DNA of 64,000 nt from Thamnaconus septentrionalis (lineage: Eukaryota > Chordata > Actinopteri > Tetraodontiformes > Monacanthidae): positions 22,336,199 to 22,400,198 of the forward strand of contig CM020509.1 in NCBI GenBank assembly GCA_009823395.1, in the 5' to 3' direction. Numbering within the stretch: the first letter of the stretch is position 1; every line of letters begins with the position of its first letter. The position numbers and the translations under genes are program-made. This document shows, piece by piece, positions 39,145 through 50,760 of this stretch. The notes beneath the pieces were generated by a model. It saw only the letters and a program-made list of their open reading frames with translations, made no database searches and was not told the origin of the DNA.

Positions 39145-42100
39145 GTGATGGTGGTGGTGGTGGTGAGGATGATGGTGGTGGTGGTGGTGAGGATGATGAT
39201 GGTGGTGGTGGTGAGGATGATGATGATGGTGATGAAGATGGTGTTGGTGGTGGTGATGATGATGGTGATGATGATGGTGATGAAGATAATGGTGATGAAG
39301 ATGATGGTGATGAAGATGAAGAAGATGATGATGATGATGATGATGATGATGGAAGCAGCAACTTCTCACTCTTTTCTCCTTCATTGCAGATATCAGGATG
39401 AACTCTCAGAGCTTCAGTGTGCAGTGGTGTCTTCAGCTCTGCAGTCCAGCCCCTCCCACCTCACACTGCTGGACCTGAGTCTCACCACCCTGAAGGATCC
39501 TGGAGTGAAGCTGCTCTGTGCTGGACTGCAGAGTCCAAACTGCAGACTGGAAGTTCTCAGGTCAGTTCCTGCTTTCTACTGGTGGACAGTGTGTGTCAGC
39601 AGATGACAACTGGTGTGTAACGCTGCTCAGTGTGAAGACTTTGAAGCAGATATTAAAGACTCATCTAGACAAATTGGATGTTGTTGATATTTTCATGTCA
39701 ACAATCTGCAGCCAGAAAAGACTTTGGATGGTGGAAGAAAGTGTGGAAAATGTCTCCAATCACTTTGGAGCTCAATGGAAGTTGTTGATTGGTGATGAAG
39801 GTCACATGACTGAGCAGAAGATCCTGTGAAGAAATATTAGAGGCAGATTAATAGTGCAGCAGTATTTCTTCATCTTGTCCTTTGAATGTGTTTGACTTGT
39901 AATGAGACTCTGATGACTGAAAACAGCCACAAGCACACAAAGGACTGACTGATTATTTTCCATCTTCACTGCTGATTGGCTGCACACTGACTGACACACT
40001 GCTGTTGATATTGTGTTGACAACACACTGGCACAATGACTTGTTTGAGGGAATGACTCAGTGATCCCATCAGCTGCACATCTGGATCATCAACATGGAGA
40101 AATGAGTCTTAATGTGACATTTACACCATGGAAGAAATCAATTATTTCTTCTTTATTCAGGTTGAGTTGGTGCAAGTTGTCAGAGCTCAGCTGTGATTGG
40201 CTGCTCTCAGCTATGAAGTCCAACCCCTCCCACCTCAGAGAGCTGGACCTGAGTAGGAACCGGCTGAAGGATTCATCAGTGAAGGTGCTGAGTGGTTTTC
40301 TGCAGAGTCCAGACTGTAAACTGGAGACTCTGAGGTCAGTTCACCCTCTTCACTCTACAACTTCTATCACTCTTGTTGTTGTCATGATTTTCACTTCACT
40401 GCTGTTGGAAATTCAATTTGCAGTCACTGGTTTGTGTTGAAACTGGGTTTGAAGGTACAGTGTGTAAAAGCCTGCCATCTAGTGGTCAGATTTCAGATTG
40501 CAGTGCTTACTATCTGGCCCTCCCTCTCCCCTTCTTGCCAGTGAACTACGGTGGCCTTCCAGCATCATAAAGGATGTGGTTGACAGCAAAGGTGTCTAGT
40601 TCTCTGTATAATTATAGAGTTCCATCAATACAAATATTACAACCATCTATTAGCATCACAATCAGTCATAGTCACAGCAGACAGTCCAGTGTTAGCATGG
40701 TTTTCAGCTACCGCTAGCATTAGCCACGTGTATGAGCACTTAGATACTGTAGATAGATCCAGCTGGACTCAGCAGAAGGTCAAGGGTCAATGCAGGTTCT
40801 ATCATCTCAGTCAGTTCAGTATTGATGAGCAAGATGCAGAAAATATTCCACTGCATTTCAGTCACTTAATAACCATTTGTTCTCAGCATTTGCTTTATTA
40901 GAGGATTCCAGCCTCCAACCATCAATATGAAACTGTCTCTCAAACTGATCTTCCCAACCAGCCGCCTACAAACATGGCGGTGTAAGATGGCCACGACCTT
41001 TGACCTTCTGTCTGTTTCTAGAAAGAACGGTTCTAACGGCAGGAAAACCAGAGGACTTTTATTTTCTACTAATCAAAGACTTCAAACAAAATTGATGGTT
41101 GTATATGAAGCTTTCAGCAATAAATCTGGACTGATTTTACACACTGAACCTTTGAGGCAAAATGAATCAATGAATTCCAACATTGTTAACAGCTGATCAG
41201 TGGTCACATGACTAAACAGGTTGATATTAAAATATTTTATTGTGGTGATTCATTATTTCAGTATTATTGTTGTGCTTTTGTTTGGTTTAATGAACATTAC
41301 AGTGTTATAGACATTAATATGTATTTTTTTAATTTCAAATACTGATTAAAACTCCAAACACACCATTATTTATTCTTTATTCAGGTTTTGTAGCTGCAGG
41401 TTGTCAGTGCTCAGCTGTGACTGGCTGCTCTCAGCTCTGAAGTCCAACCCCTCCCACCTCAGAGAGCTGGACCTGAGTTTCAACCAGCTGCAGGATTCAG
41501 GAGTGAAGGAGCTGAGTGGTTTACTGCAGAGTCCAAATTGTAAACTGGAGACTCTGAGGTCAGTACTGGTTTGGAACCAGTGGATCATGGTTTCAGCACC
41601 AAACACAGTTCATCACACATGTTGAATAAACATTGAACTGAAGGTTGATTCATATCAAAATGACATCCAGAAATATGAAAAATTCCTTCTGTTAATGATT
41701 GAAGAAAAAAAAACAAACAGGTCATCAGTGGTCATGTGACCAAACATCATTTCAACACACATTAGTTTTGGACTGAGGATTTAATTTCAAGGCGACATTT
41801 TCTTTAGTTGCAGATTCTGAAGTCGACATTTCACTTTGATTTTCAGAGTGATGACACCCTGGAAAAACTCTCCATCATTATAAACTCTCCATCATTTATT
41901 CTGTATTCAGGTTGAGGAGCTGCAGTTTATCAGAGCTCAGCTGTGATTGGCTGCTCTCAGCTCTGAAGTCCAACCCCTCCTACCTCAGACACCTGGACCT
42001 GAGTGAGAACCAGCTGCAGGAATCATCAGTGAAGCCACTGATGGATCTTGTCCACAGCAGAGACTATCAACTGGAGAGTGTGAGGTCAGTACTGGTTTGG

Positions 42101-42479
42101 AACCAGTGGATGATGGTTCCAGCACCAAAGCCAGTTGATCCCACAGTAGAGGTCCAGTGTTCCCAGTCACAGTGTGAGAGGAGGATGGTGACGTCCAGCT
42201 ACTCCTCATTCATCCAGCATCTGCTGCCAAACTGCTTCTTCTCTCAGTTCACCACTCAATTATTGATCAGTTCATCTTCGTCAGGCCTCAGTATCAGTCC
42301 AACACTCCATGGTCACATGACCTTCATATGTTCCACACTTGACATGTGACTGAGAGTCTGCTTCTTCTCACCAGTCACTCCATCATCTCCATCAACAGTC
42401 AACGTCTCTGTGATGATGCGTTCAAGGACAGTGAGTCCTGACTCCTGCTGTCTCTTCTTCTCTCTACAGCTGTTGGTGA
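32260..42479 (+). CDS. NLR gene B: fish-specific FISNA-NACHT-LRR receptor
   Basis: Tandem paralog of gene A. Predicted coding exons are 32260-32393, 34771-34920, 34993-35085, 35307-35425, 36948-38733, 39390-39560, 40161-40334, 41385-41558, 41911-42084 and 42470-42479. Borders are GT/AG and phases agree. Total 2985 nt, about 994 aa, with no internal stop. Order: four N-terminal Ser/Lys/Asp-type units, FISNA, NACHT (Walker A GVAGVGKT near residue 267, Walker [11 protein letters not shown]), then four LRR exons. No CARD, PYD or B30.2. A second ATG in a duplicated first exon (34790) offers an alternative start. Introns hold a 2.27-kb TIR element 13 bp after the first donor, a 1.1-kb TIR element before the NACHT exon and a MITE among the LRRs. 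Predicted role: cytosolic ATP-binding innate sensor; ligand unknown. Confidence 0.82.
32407..34671. mobile_element. 2.27-kb Harbinger-like TIR element in NLR B intron 1
   Basis: The ends GGGCCAGATCCACAAAG and, inverted, GGGGCAGATCCTCAAAG form short terminal inverted repeats. It begins 13 bp after the donor of the first coding exon. It contains no long frame. An 88-bp stretch is present twice in direct orientation (33012-33100 and 33968-34055), and an L2-type LINE tail is nested at 33525-33910. Related shortened copies are at 5169-5590 and 58917-59256. The target duplication is not clear. Confidence 0.7.
33525..33910 (-). mobile_element. L2-type LINE 3' end with target duplication
   Basis: This is the common teleost repeat with (CATT)n at one end and the segments CGGAGAACCCGGAGAGAACC, GACCTTCTTGCTGTGAGGCG and CTAACCACTGCGCCA. 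It is flanked by the direct repeat AACATAAACAT (33514-33524 and 33911-33921). The clade name (L2, Maui-like) is from memory; the insertion itself is clear. Confidence 0.75.
35798..36907. mobile_element. 1.1-kb TIR element, copy 2, before NLR B NACHT exon
   Basis: Same element as 28289-29367. The left end ACTCAGTGCGTTTACATG is intact; the right end has decayed (GCATGTTAACACAATCTG). Gene A lacks it at the matching position (GATGCTCACACTGATG near 12310), so it inserted into gene B after the two genes separated. It leaves 40 bp of intron before the NACHT exon. Confidence 0.8.
36948..38733 (+). CDS. NLR B FISNA-NACHT exon
   Basis: 1786 bp, acceptor TCTCTGCTCCAG, donor GTACGTAAAC. It differs from gene A by a 9-bp expansion in the Lys/Thr-rich linker ([12 protein letters not shown]) and scattered substitutions. 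Walker [10 protein letters not shown] (from 37247) and Walker [11 protein letters not shown] are intact. The frame stays open past the donor to 38995, but the extra part is a TG repeat and intron. Confidence 0.92.
38744..38768. repeat. (TG)n after the NLR B NACHT-exon donor
   Basis: Short TG tract starting about 10 bp after the donor; positional counterpart of 14149-14248 in gene A. Confidence 0.92.
39113..39352. repeat. (GAT/GGT)n repeat before NLR B LRR exon 1
   Basis: About 240 bp of GAT with GGT and GAA variants, ending 37 bp before the acceptor. Twice as long as the counterpart in gene A. Confidence 0.95.
39390..39560 (+). CDS. NLR B LRR exon 1
   Basis: 171 bp: [19 protein letters not shown], then [14 protein letters not shown], ending LEVLR. 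Acceptor CTTCATTGCAG, donor GTCAGT. Confidence 0.87.
40161..40334 (+). CDS. NLR B LRR exon 2
   Basis: 174 bp: [18 protein letters not shown], then [16 protein letters not shown]. The donor flank is the GTCAGTTCACCC type, matching gene A exons 3 and 5. Confidence 0.87.
40454..41150. mobile_element. 0.7-kb MITE in NLR B LRR intron
   Basis: The ends GGTACAGTGTGTAAAA and, inverted, GGTTCAGTGTGTAAAA are matching terminal repeats. Flanks TTTGA on both sides suggest a short target duplication. No coding capacity. Gene A introns lack it. Confidence 0.65.
41385..41558 (+). CDS. NLR B LRR exon 3
   Basis: 174 bp: [18 protein letters not shown], then [18 protein letters not shown]. Donor flank GTCAGTACTGG. 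Confidence 0.87.
41911..42084 (+). CDS. NLR B LRR exon 4 (last LRR)
   Basis: 174 bp: [18 protein letters not shown], then [19 protein letters not shown], ending YQLESVR. Capping-type LRR shared with gene A 26799-26972. Confidence 0.87.
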
Positions 42480-42990
42480 GGGAGGATGAGGAGGAGAGTG
42501 AAGAGGAGAGCTCCATCTGTTGGTGGCTGACAGAACTACAGCAAGTGGAGCTAAACAGCAAGCTGGCACGACCTTTGCCCCCAGTGGAGCCTGGTGGCTG
42601 GAGGACTGCTCTTCCCTACAAGCTGCTGTGGTTACTGGGAGAGACGTCCCAGAAGCCACTGGTGGAGCTGAATCCTCAGTGGAAGAAGCAGGACTTGGAG
42701 CAGCTGCTCAGTGAAGGCAGCAGCAACACAACCACTGGTTCTGCTCTCATCATCCACGGCTGGAACATCTCAGCATGAAGGTTTCACACATCAACAACAC
42801 ACTGATCTGCTCTCACTTCAGAGTTCTCCATCCAACTCCACCTGGTTTCTTATGTGAAGCACAAAGATGAATTTGTCAAAGTCTGACAGCGTTTTGAAGG
42901 TTGTGTAGTTGATATCACACCTTTATTTTGGACTGAAAATATTGTTTTTATGAGATTTTACTTCTGGTTAATGATCATAAATCAATCAAT
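42470..42990 (+). other. NLR B terminal exon, mostly 3' UTR
   Basis: Acceptor CTCTCTACAG. In phase it adds Ser-Cys-Trp and a TGA (42477-42479). A 102-codon open stretch to 42778 runs in another phase and is broken in gene A, so it is treated as untranslated. No clear AATAAA was found close by. Confidence 0.6.
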
Positions 42991-43487
42991 CAGATAAAAG
43001 ATGTTGTTTTGTGATTGGAACTCCAATGATTATTGAATCATAAATGAGACAAAAGAAGTTTCCCTCCAAATAATTCATGGTTTTGATCCTTGCCAGATGT
43101 TTCTGTGGAGATTTCAGAAAGACGTCAATGAATCAGAAGGAAACCAGATCATTTCTCCCTCTCTGGTGTTTTCTAGCAAGACTTTTTTTCATTTGTCAAA
43201 ACACTCATTCAAATTTTTCTCCCACTTTTATAAAATTGTCTGTTTGTTTCTCATATCCTGCTAGCCAATCAGAGAGCGTTACGTCATCAACCTAATTCTC
43301 TTCCTAGCAAAATGTTTTCACTCATTCTTTCTTTGTTTGAAAAACTGAGCTCAAACATTATATTTCAATGAGTCAATATTCTGAAAATAAAAAGCATCAC
43401 AACTACTGACCTGTGTGACCTTGACCCTCGCTCCATATGCGCCCTACTGTTAGCCGATTCCAAGGCTGCACCGCTACTCTCTTTGAA
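42991..43487. other. Intergenic sequence downstream of NLR B
   Basis: No gene or repeat is recognised up to the start of the L1-like LINE. An AATAAA-like site lies near 43386. Confidence 0.45.
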
Positions 43488-43785
43488 GAGGATCCAAGAT
43501 GGCGGAGTGAGAAGCAACACTTTTTGCAGGCTCCGTTAAAAAACATTGTTGAGTCCTTCAACTTTTATTCTTTTGCGCAACAACCCAAAAAGTTACTTTG
43601 ACAGCTTTAAGTATCACCGCACTTCTGTTAATAATTTATTTTTAAAGAACGTTTTCTCTCCTTTTTGAGACTTTCAGGAAGAGTATTAGCAAGCAAACGC
43701 GGAGCAAAATGACTGACTACGACTACATTTTAACTACTCCCCAGAGGCGTGTGCTAACAACAATGTTGAAGACATTGAGGTAGAT

Positions 43786-44490
43786 GTGAACCCCTCCAGA
43801 ATATCCAGGATCAATTTGAGCCATACACCTATTAAAAGTCCCAGTGCCAAAAAGAAAATGAGAGGAAAGCAGAACGAAGAAGAGGAGGAAGCTAACAGCG
43901 CTGCTATCTTGAAGGCGGTTATGACTCTGACAACAAAAATGGATGCACAGACTGAGATGCTGAAAAGTCTTGAGAAACGTATTGAAGCAAATGCTATCGC
44001 TACAAAAGAAAACAGGCAAGAAATTGCTATGCTCCGGAAGAAGATTGACGCGCTCCACAAAGAAAAACGAGAGCTTAAAAGTGCATGTGAAGAGCAGGCT
44101 CGATACAAGAGAAGATGGAACCTGAGGCTGACAGGCTTATCAGAGAAAGATGGAGAAAACACAAGAGAAGTCGTTATCGGAATACTTACAAGAGTCGTGC
44201 CTCTATCCGTTGATCGTCTGCGCAACATCGTAGATACCGTCCACCGGCTCGGCAAGAAGAACACCGCTGCTACCTCCAACAACACACCGAGAGCCATCAT
44301 CATCCAATTCGGAATGCGCACCGTCCGAGACGAGGGATGGAAAAAGTCGAGGGAGGACTTCTCCAAGGAAGACCGGGAGGCTCGCACCAAGTTGTGGCCA
44401 CTGGTTCAGGAAGCCAGGAAGAAGGGAAAGCGAGCGTTCCTGAAGGAAGGGTATGCTCTGATTGATAATCTTTGCGTGGATCCTGATTGA
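43786..44490 (+). CDS. L1-like ORF1 protein (RNA-binding)
   Basis: Open for 234 codons. The basic N-terminus is followed by a heptad-rich coiled coil (about residues 40-100), then an RRM-like domain starting RRWNLRLTGLSE and a C-terminal domain with SREDFSKEDREART. In L1 elements this protein trimerises and coats the element RNA. It may start slightly upstream. Confidence 0.82.
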   Translation: MNPSRISRINLSHTPIKSPSAKKKMRGKQNEEEEEANSAAILKAVMTLTTKMDAQTEMLKSLEKRIEANAIATKENRQEIAMLRKKIDALHKEKRELKSACEEQARYKRRWNLRLTGLSEKDGENTREVVIGILTRVVPLSVDRLRNIVDTVHRLGKKNTAATSNNTPRAIIIQFGMRTVRDEGWKKSREDFSKEDREARTKLWPLVQEARKKGKRAFLKEGYALIDNLCVDPD

Positions 44491-44684
44491 ATATTTTTAC
44501 ATGTTTCCTTGTTACATTGCAGGTATTCTGATTTATTCTATCACCCTTTTGAATGTTTAGTTAGTTAGAGGGTTGTTGCAATACAAAGAAAATGTTATAG
44601 TTGAAAGACATTAAAGGACGTACGAGTCACTCATTCCTGCGCATCCTTTTTCTTTTCGCGCATAGTTATTACATGGTGAATGTT

Positions 44685-47600
44685 ATCTTTTTTTTTCTTT
44701 AAATGCCCGGGGATTAAAGGACAATGTAAAACGTAAGGCAACTTTTCTTTTTTGTAAGGAGCAAAAGAGCAATTTTCTTTTTTTTACAAGAAACTCATTC
44801 TCTGGAATCGGACACTCATTTTTGGAAACAACAATGGGGGGACACTTTGTTCTTCAGTCATGGGACATCTTATTCAGCTGGTGTAATGATCCTGTTCAAC
44901 AGGTTTTCTGGAAATGTAATTAACCACGCAAGTGACATACATGGTCGTTGGTTAATGGTTGCAATCGAGCTTAATGGTGTTCATTATATTCTGCTATGTG
45001 TATATGGTTATAACAAGGTCTCAAAACAAACAATCTTATCTGTCATTAATTGGACAGCTGGAAAGATGGAGAGTAACCTACTCTACTGATAAGGTCATAA
45101 TGGGAGGTGACTTTAACTTGGTCGCTGATCGCTGGTTGGATTGGCTTCCCCCAAGAGGTCAATGCCACAATTACGAGGAAATCTTGGTTGAATTTACATC
45201 TAGGGGGAACTTAGTTGATTGCTGGCGTATGAGAAATACTTTCATCAAACAATATACTTATAATTCTGCGAACAATGGGCAATGCTCGAGATTAGATTAT
45301 TGGTTCATTTCTACCAGCTTGATAAACATGGTCCATAAATGTGAAATATCAGCATCACCACTGTGTGATATCATTGTCTATCGGGGGGATGGATTTAAAC
45401 CTATTCCCAATGTACAATGGAAGTTTAATAGTCATCTTCTCGAACAGGAGGAGTTTTGCAATGAAGTCAAAAATCTAGTAAAGGAAATTGTTGACCTGGA
45501 TTTGTCACCTTTAATGAAATGGGAGTGGTTTAAATTTAAAATTAGGGAAATTGCCGTTAATGCTAGTAAATTGATTTCGAGACAGAAAAAACAATAACAA
45601 CAAAGCCTTATTGGTGAAATCAATAATCTATGTCACAAAACAGATTTGGCATTAGACCAGCAAGTTAAATTACAGAAGCTACAAAACCAACTAGATAATC
45701 TATATTTGGAAAAACCTAAAGGAGCATTTATTCGCTCAAGAGCTCGTTGGATAGAGGAAGGTGAAAAAAATACGTCCTATTTCTTCAGTCTGGAGAAACA
45801 CAGACAAACAAAAAAGAAAATTCATAAATTGCTAATTAATAATACTGTAATTGATCATCAAAACCAGGTCAATGAGGAAATAAGAACTTTCTATAATAAT
45901 TTATATAAGTCCAAATTTTCAACGGAAGATTGTAATTCATTGTTTGATAAATTTAGGGGTTTTGAAAAAAAATTGACGAGAGCTTTGTGCAACATATGGA
46001 GGATGACCTTAAAGAAAAGACCTAAAAGAGAGCTGCTTTATAATGCTTTTTTGGAATGTATCTCAACTGGGCACTTATCTTCTACCATGAAACAAGGTAT
46101 TATTACCCTAATACCAAAACCCAACAAGGATAAACTCCTTCTTGACAACTGGAGGCCAATAACTTTGTTGTGTATTGACTACAAATGATTAGCTCATATT
46201 TACTCTATTAGACTAGATATGGGTTTGGAAAACATAATTGACGAGTGTCAATCCGCTTTTGTTTAGGGTAGAAACATACATAATCATACTCGACTAATTC
46301 TTGATTTATTGGACTATAGTGACTCTATTAAAACTAACAGTTATGTTCTTTTTCTGGATTTTTTCAAGGCTTTTGATACTGTTGAGCACCCATTTTGTTG
46401 AGAACTCTACACTTTATGGGATTTGGGGTCAATTTCTGTAATATTGTTGAAATGTTATACACTGACATCAGCAGTTCTGTCTCTCTGAATCCTGGGATAA
46501 CTCCTCGATTCACAGTGTTGCATGGTATTCGTCAGGGCTGCCCTATTTCGCCAAAGCTCTTTATAATGGCAACACAATTGCTAACTTTACTTGTTAATAA
46601 TTCAAGTGATATTCAAGGAATTACAATTTTCAACAAAGAATTTAAATGAAATCAGTTTGCAGATGACACGGCTATCTTTTTAAAAGATAAATCAATGGTG
46701 ACTGAAACTCTGAATACTATTTCAGTTTTCTCCAAAGCGTCCGGATTGTCTCTTAACATCAAAAAATGCGAGCTACTCCCTATTCACACATGCGATGAAT
46801 CCTCCATTGCATCAATTGAAGTTAAATCTGAAGTTAAGTACTTAGGGTTAACTCTATCAACAAATTTAATTAGAAGGGAAGACATTAATATTTCTAATTC
46901 TATTGTAAATGTGAAGAAATCACTTAATCACTGCTTGACTAGAGTCCTTACTATTTTTGGCAGAGTCACTTTATCGAAAGCAGAAGGTATATCCAAATTG
47001 ATTTATCCTTGCCACTCCTTATATATCTCTTCAAATAATATTTTAAAAAGCCAACACAGTCATTTTTCAGTTCCTATGGAAGAATAAAACTCATTACATC
47101 AGAAGATTTCAACTTGTTAAGGAATATGATAAAGATGGTGTTAAAGCTCCACAGTTTGAATCTATGGTTGGTACATTTAGAGTAAATTGGATAAAAGCCT
47201 GTTTGTCACAACCAAACTCCATGTGGTTTCACATTCCGAGATCCCTGTTTAAAGAGTTAGGAGGGCTAGATTTCATTTTAAAATGTGTTAAGCTGTCAAA
47301 TTTTCACAAACAAATCCTTCACTTTTGGAAAATGATCTTTGCCCACAACTTTTCTCCTCACAATTCAACCTTATGGAACAATAGAGTAATTACAGTAAAC
47401 AGAAAATCGATATTTAAAAGTAGTTGGTTTGATAGAGGCATTTTATTTATAACTGACTTAATGGATAGTAAAGGAACCCTTCTAAATTACACAGAGTTTA
47501 TTAGAAAATATAATTTGCATTGTTCTCGGAGATATTTTAGAAAAATTTGCAGTTTGATTCCTCTTCCTCTAATCCACCTGATTCAAAATGCTATAGTGTA

Positions 47601-48007
47601 TAATGATGCCTCATCTGTGTTACCACATCTCTTAATCGAAGGATGTGTTCTGACTGATAAAAAATGTGGCAATACATTTCTTGGTAATGTTATTAAATCC
47701 AGATTATTGCATGATTACCATAAAAAAGATAATTTGGCGTGATTCTTGTCAAGTAATTGCAACCACAGTAAACAAAGCACATTATAAATACAGAAAATGG
47801 CCTGTTTTACCCAAAGTTAAAGAAACACACTTTAAAATCATAAACAACATATACCCTGTGGCAGAATTCCTTAAAAAAAGATTTCAATTTGAGGTTGAAA
47901 AGTGCTCCTTTTGTAAAAACGACGATGAAACGCTGGATCACTTATTTTTTTCTTTGTCCTTTGTCTCATTGTTTTTGGAGAGATATAAAAAACTGGATTT
48001 CACTTAA
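44685..48007 (+). pseudogene. L1-like ORF2 (endonuclease-RT), broken
   Basis: Endonuclease motifs: LNARGLKDN, FLQETHSLESD, IMGGDFNLV near 45103 and SRLDYWF near 45290. RT motifs: LIPKPNKDK with NWRPITLL near 46120-46170, FLDFFKAFDTVEH near 46355, GIRQGCPISP near 46525 and the active site FADDTAIFL near 46658. A Cys-rich C-terminus CSFCKNDDETLDHLFF lies near 47905. Breaks include a slip in a T run near 44783, a frame change near 45010, stops at 45597, 46188, 46266 and 46649, and frameshifts near 46390 and 47090. Confidence 0.88.
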
Positions 48008-48588
48008 AATGAATGACATTCCACACTTTGAGCTAAGTCACATTATTTTCTTTATGGATAACCTAGACAGCTCCGTTTCTGATCTCATAAATGTCATCTT
48101 ATTATTGGGTAAATACCATATTCATTGTGCAAAATGGAGAAACTGTCAGCCCTCCTTTTCTGGATTTATAAACGAATTTAAGTTGTTTTTCTCTTGCCTT
48201 AAAAAATGTAAAAATAACAATAATGCTTGTAAAATAAGTGTGGACTTTACTTGCCATTTGTTGTTTTAAATTCTGAAATACCTTCTCTTTTGCTTCAGTA
48301 CGTGAATATGCTTGGCTTATTGAATTTATTATTTATATGTACCTTGAACTTGCACTGTATTTTTACAAATGCCCTTTTTTCATTTTCATTTTTTATATTG
48401 TATTTACTTTGAATTGTGTTCACTATCCTCCTTGAGAGTTTGTATATTTTACTCGTTCAATAAAGTTGGAAAAAAAAAAAAAGAATGGTTCCGGCCAGAA
48501 GTGACTGCCCGATACGGCAACTCCATTGGGACAAACCTCTACATGGCAGTCCAACGTGATATATGGACAGATACCGGTACATTTCCAT

Positions 48589-48679
48589 CCTAATAGAATC
48601 GCCGTATGTGACGCCATTGGCAGTCGCCTCTGTCCGGTGGGCGAATGCCAACCACGTCACATACGACAACTCTATTAGG
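48589..48679. repeat. 91-bp imperfect palindrome
   Basis: Left arm begins CCTAATAGAATCGCCGTATG; the inverted right arm begins CCTAATAGAGTTGTCGTATG. About 34 of 40 positions pair, around a loop of roughly 10 nt. Confidence 0.85.
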
Positions 48680-49146
48680 CCAAACTACATCGGTTGATTA
48701 AGGTTATCTTTTCTTTCTTTTTTTTTCTGTCAATCCCTGGCGTATTTACGGTATTTTGTTTGTATTGTATGCTTGTATGGTATATTGTTGTATTAATGTT
48801 GTATACACAAAATTCTCTCTCTCTCCCTCCCTCCCCCAGCTCCCCCAGCCAGGTGCCGGAGTTCATTCAAGTGTTTTTTTTTTTTGTATTACATTTTGAA
48901 GCAGGAGGCTGTAAACAGAGGGCTAATCACCTCACCTGGCCAGGTTGACTTGGCTCCGCCCACTTTCACCTCCCCAACAGCCAACCAACCGATGGGATTG
49001 GATTTGAATGTGTTTTTGTTTCTTCTTCTTTGCAGCCCTGTGAACTCACCTCAGAGCCACTTCCAAACAGGAAGTGGTGGCACAAACAGGAAGTGGAGGG
49101 GGTGGGGGGTTACTTTGAGCTCAGAAGGGTTAGAAGCAAAATATAT

Positions 49147-49253
<107 letters not shown>

Positions 49254-49610
49254 TTTATTATATGAAATCTCTATATTTAGACACACAGATGTATATTTTG
49301 TATGGCTGCTGCACCTGCCATGCCACTGCAGCTGCAGCGCCCTCTAGTGCCAAAACTCCCCTGTTGCGTCTCCCCTGCAGGGGGCGCTACTGCAGATGAT
49401 GTCCCACATCCCCATGGTTTTTATAGACACACGTATATCATATATATATTATATACATATATGATGTATGTATACGCACACACACACGTGTGTGTGTGTG
49501 TGTTTGTGTTTGTGAATCTCTGCCACCAGCTGAAATAAATGATTGTTCGCCGTCTTCTTTTTTTTCTTCTTTTCTGCTGAGACGGACAAAAACAGAATGT
49601 TGGAATATCT

Positions 49611-49705
49611 AGTATAGATCTTATGCAGTATAGATCTTATGCAGTGTATATATTGTGCAGTGTATATATTATGCAGTTTATATATTGTGCAGTATGTACT
49701 GTACA
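49611..49705. repeat. Tandem repeat of about 20-bp units
   Basis: Successive imperfect units such as TATAGATCTTATGCAG and TATATATTGTGCAG. Confidence 0.85.
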
Positions 49706-50154
49706 GTGCATCTGTTGTAGTGGGGAAACCACCAGAAGCAGGTGCAACTGAACCTGGAAGCAAACCGACCAATCACAGCCGCCACTCTGGAAGGGGCGGG
49801 GCTAAAGACGTGTCTGTCACCGACCCCATGTCACCTCTGACCTCTGGACTCCCACATCCCCCCACTGCCTTGTCGGACTGAAACCCATAGATTGAAAGAC
49901 ACAAAGACAAACAGAGTGTGAATCTAGATGATATATTTCTATGTCCATATCAGGAAGAAATGAGGCGGGACGAAGATGAAGTCTGAGTCTCTCCATCCTG
50001 CTGCTGCTGCACCTTCACTATTGAACTGCCTTTGGAACAAGCAGGAAAAAATATCCTCTCCTCCTCATCCTCCTTCTTGTCTTTCTTCTTCTCTTCCTCT
50101 TCTTCTCTTCCTCTTCTTCTCCTCTGACAGACAGAGAGCGCTCGCTGTGTTTAA

Positions 50155-50318
50155 TGTTGCAGGGGATGGAAGGAAGGATGGAAGGAATGATGGTAGGATG
50201 GAAGGAAGGAGGGAAGGAAGGAGGGATGGAAGGAAGGAGGGGAGGAGGGAGGGAAGGAAGGAGGGATGGATGGAAGGAAGGAGGGATGGATGGAAGGAAG
50301 GAAGGAGGGATGGAAGGA
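50155..50318. repeat. (GGAA/GGAT)n repeat
   Basis: Purine-rich tandem units GGAAGGA and GGATGGA. Confidence 0.95.
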
Positions 50319-50535
50319 CTTTCTTTTTCTTTTCTTGTTTTCCCTCCTTGCCTTGAAAGAGCGACTGCAGCACAGCAGGAGATGAAGGAGGAGGAGAGGA
50401 GCAGCAGGAGGAGGAGGAGAGGAGGTGCAGCTGTGGTTCTGAGCAGCAGCTCAACCAGCATCACATCCACAACTGCTGCAACTGGATCAGAACCGTTTCC
50501 TTCACTGGGAGAACTGGATGTGTATAGAAGTATTA

Positions 50536-50568
<33 letters not shown>

Positions 50569-50643
50569 AGTAAATGATTTGGAGCCAACAGACAGCATTG
50601 CACTACATCCTGGTGACAGAAGTCTATTTTCTCTGGAAGCAGT

Positions 50644-50724
50644 CTCTCCCTCCCTCCCTCCGATCCCTCCCCCTCTCTCTCCCTCCCTCCCTCTCTCTCT
50701 CTCTCTCCCACCCTCTCTTTCTCT

Positions 50725-50759
<35 letters not shown>

Positions 50760-50760
50760 T
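50644..50760. repeat. (CT)n/(CCCT)n tract, upstream target of the Tx1 LINE
   Basis: Polypyrimidine CT and CCCT units continue after the LINE at 57404 as (TC)n, so the LINE splits one tract. Confidence 0.92.

Larger units (their letters stand above)
43488..48482 (+). mobile_element. Full-length but dead L1-like LINE
   Basis: The 5' end has the L1-type start CCAAGATGGCGG. Then come ORF1, ORF2 with endonuclease and RT, a short 3' UTR with AATAAA and a poly(A) run ending near 48482. No target duplication was found. Many stops and frameshifts lie in ORF2; ORF1 remains open. Confidence 0.88.

Noticed and set aside
39024..39401. Asp/Gly-rich, Met/Val-rich and His-rich frames
   Set aside because: They translate the (GAT/GGT)n intron repeat on both strands.
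41912..42349. Read-through of the last LRR exon into the intron
   Set aside because: A GTCAGT donor at 42085 matches all other LRR exons; the rest is conserved intron.
42410..42778. 102-codon open stretch in the NLR B terminal exon (WKKQDLEQLLSEG and so on)
   Set aside because: It is out of phase with the LRR exons. The gene A counterpart has a stop near 27403 and frame damage, and the paralogous remnants do not preserve it. Treated as 3' UTR.
50018..50573. Pro/Ser-rich and Gly/Glu-rich frames
   Set aside because: They translate the GGAA/GGAT repeat region on both strands.
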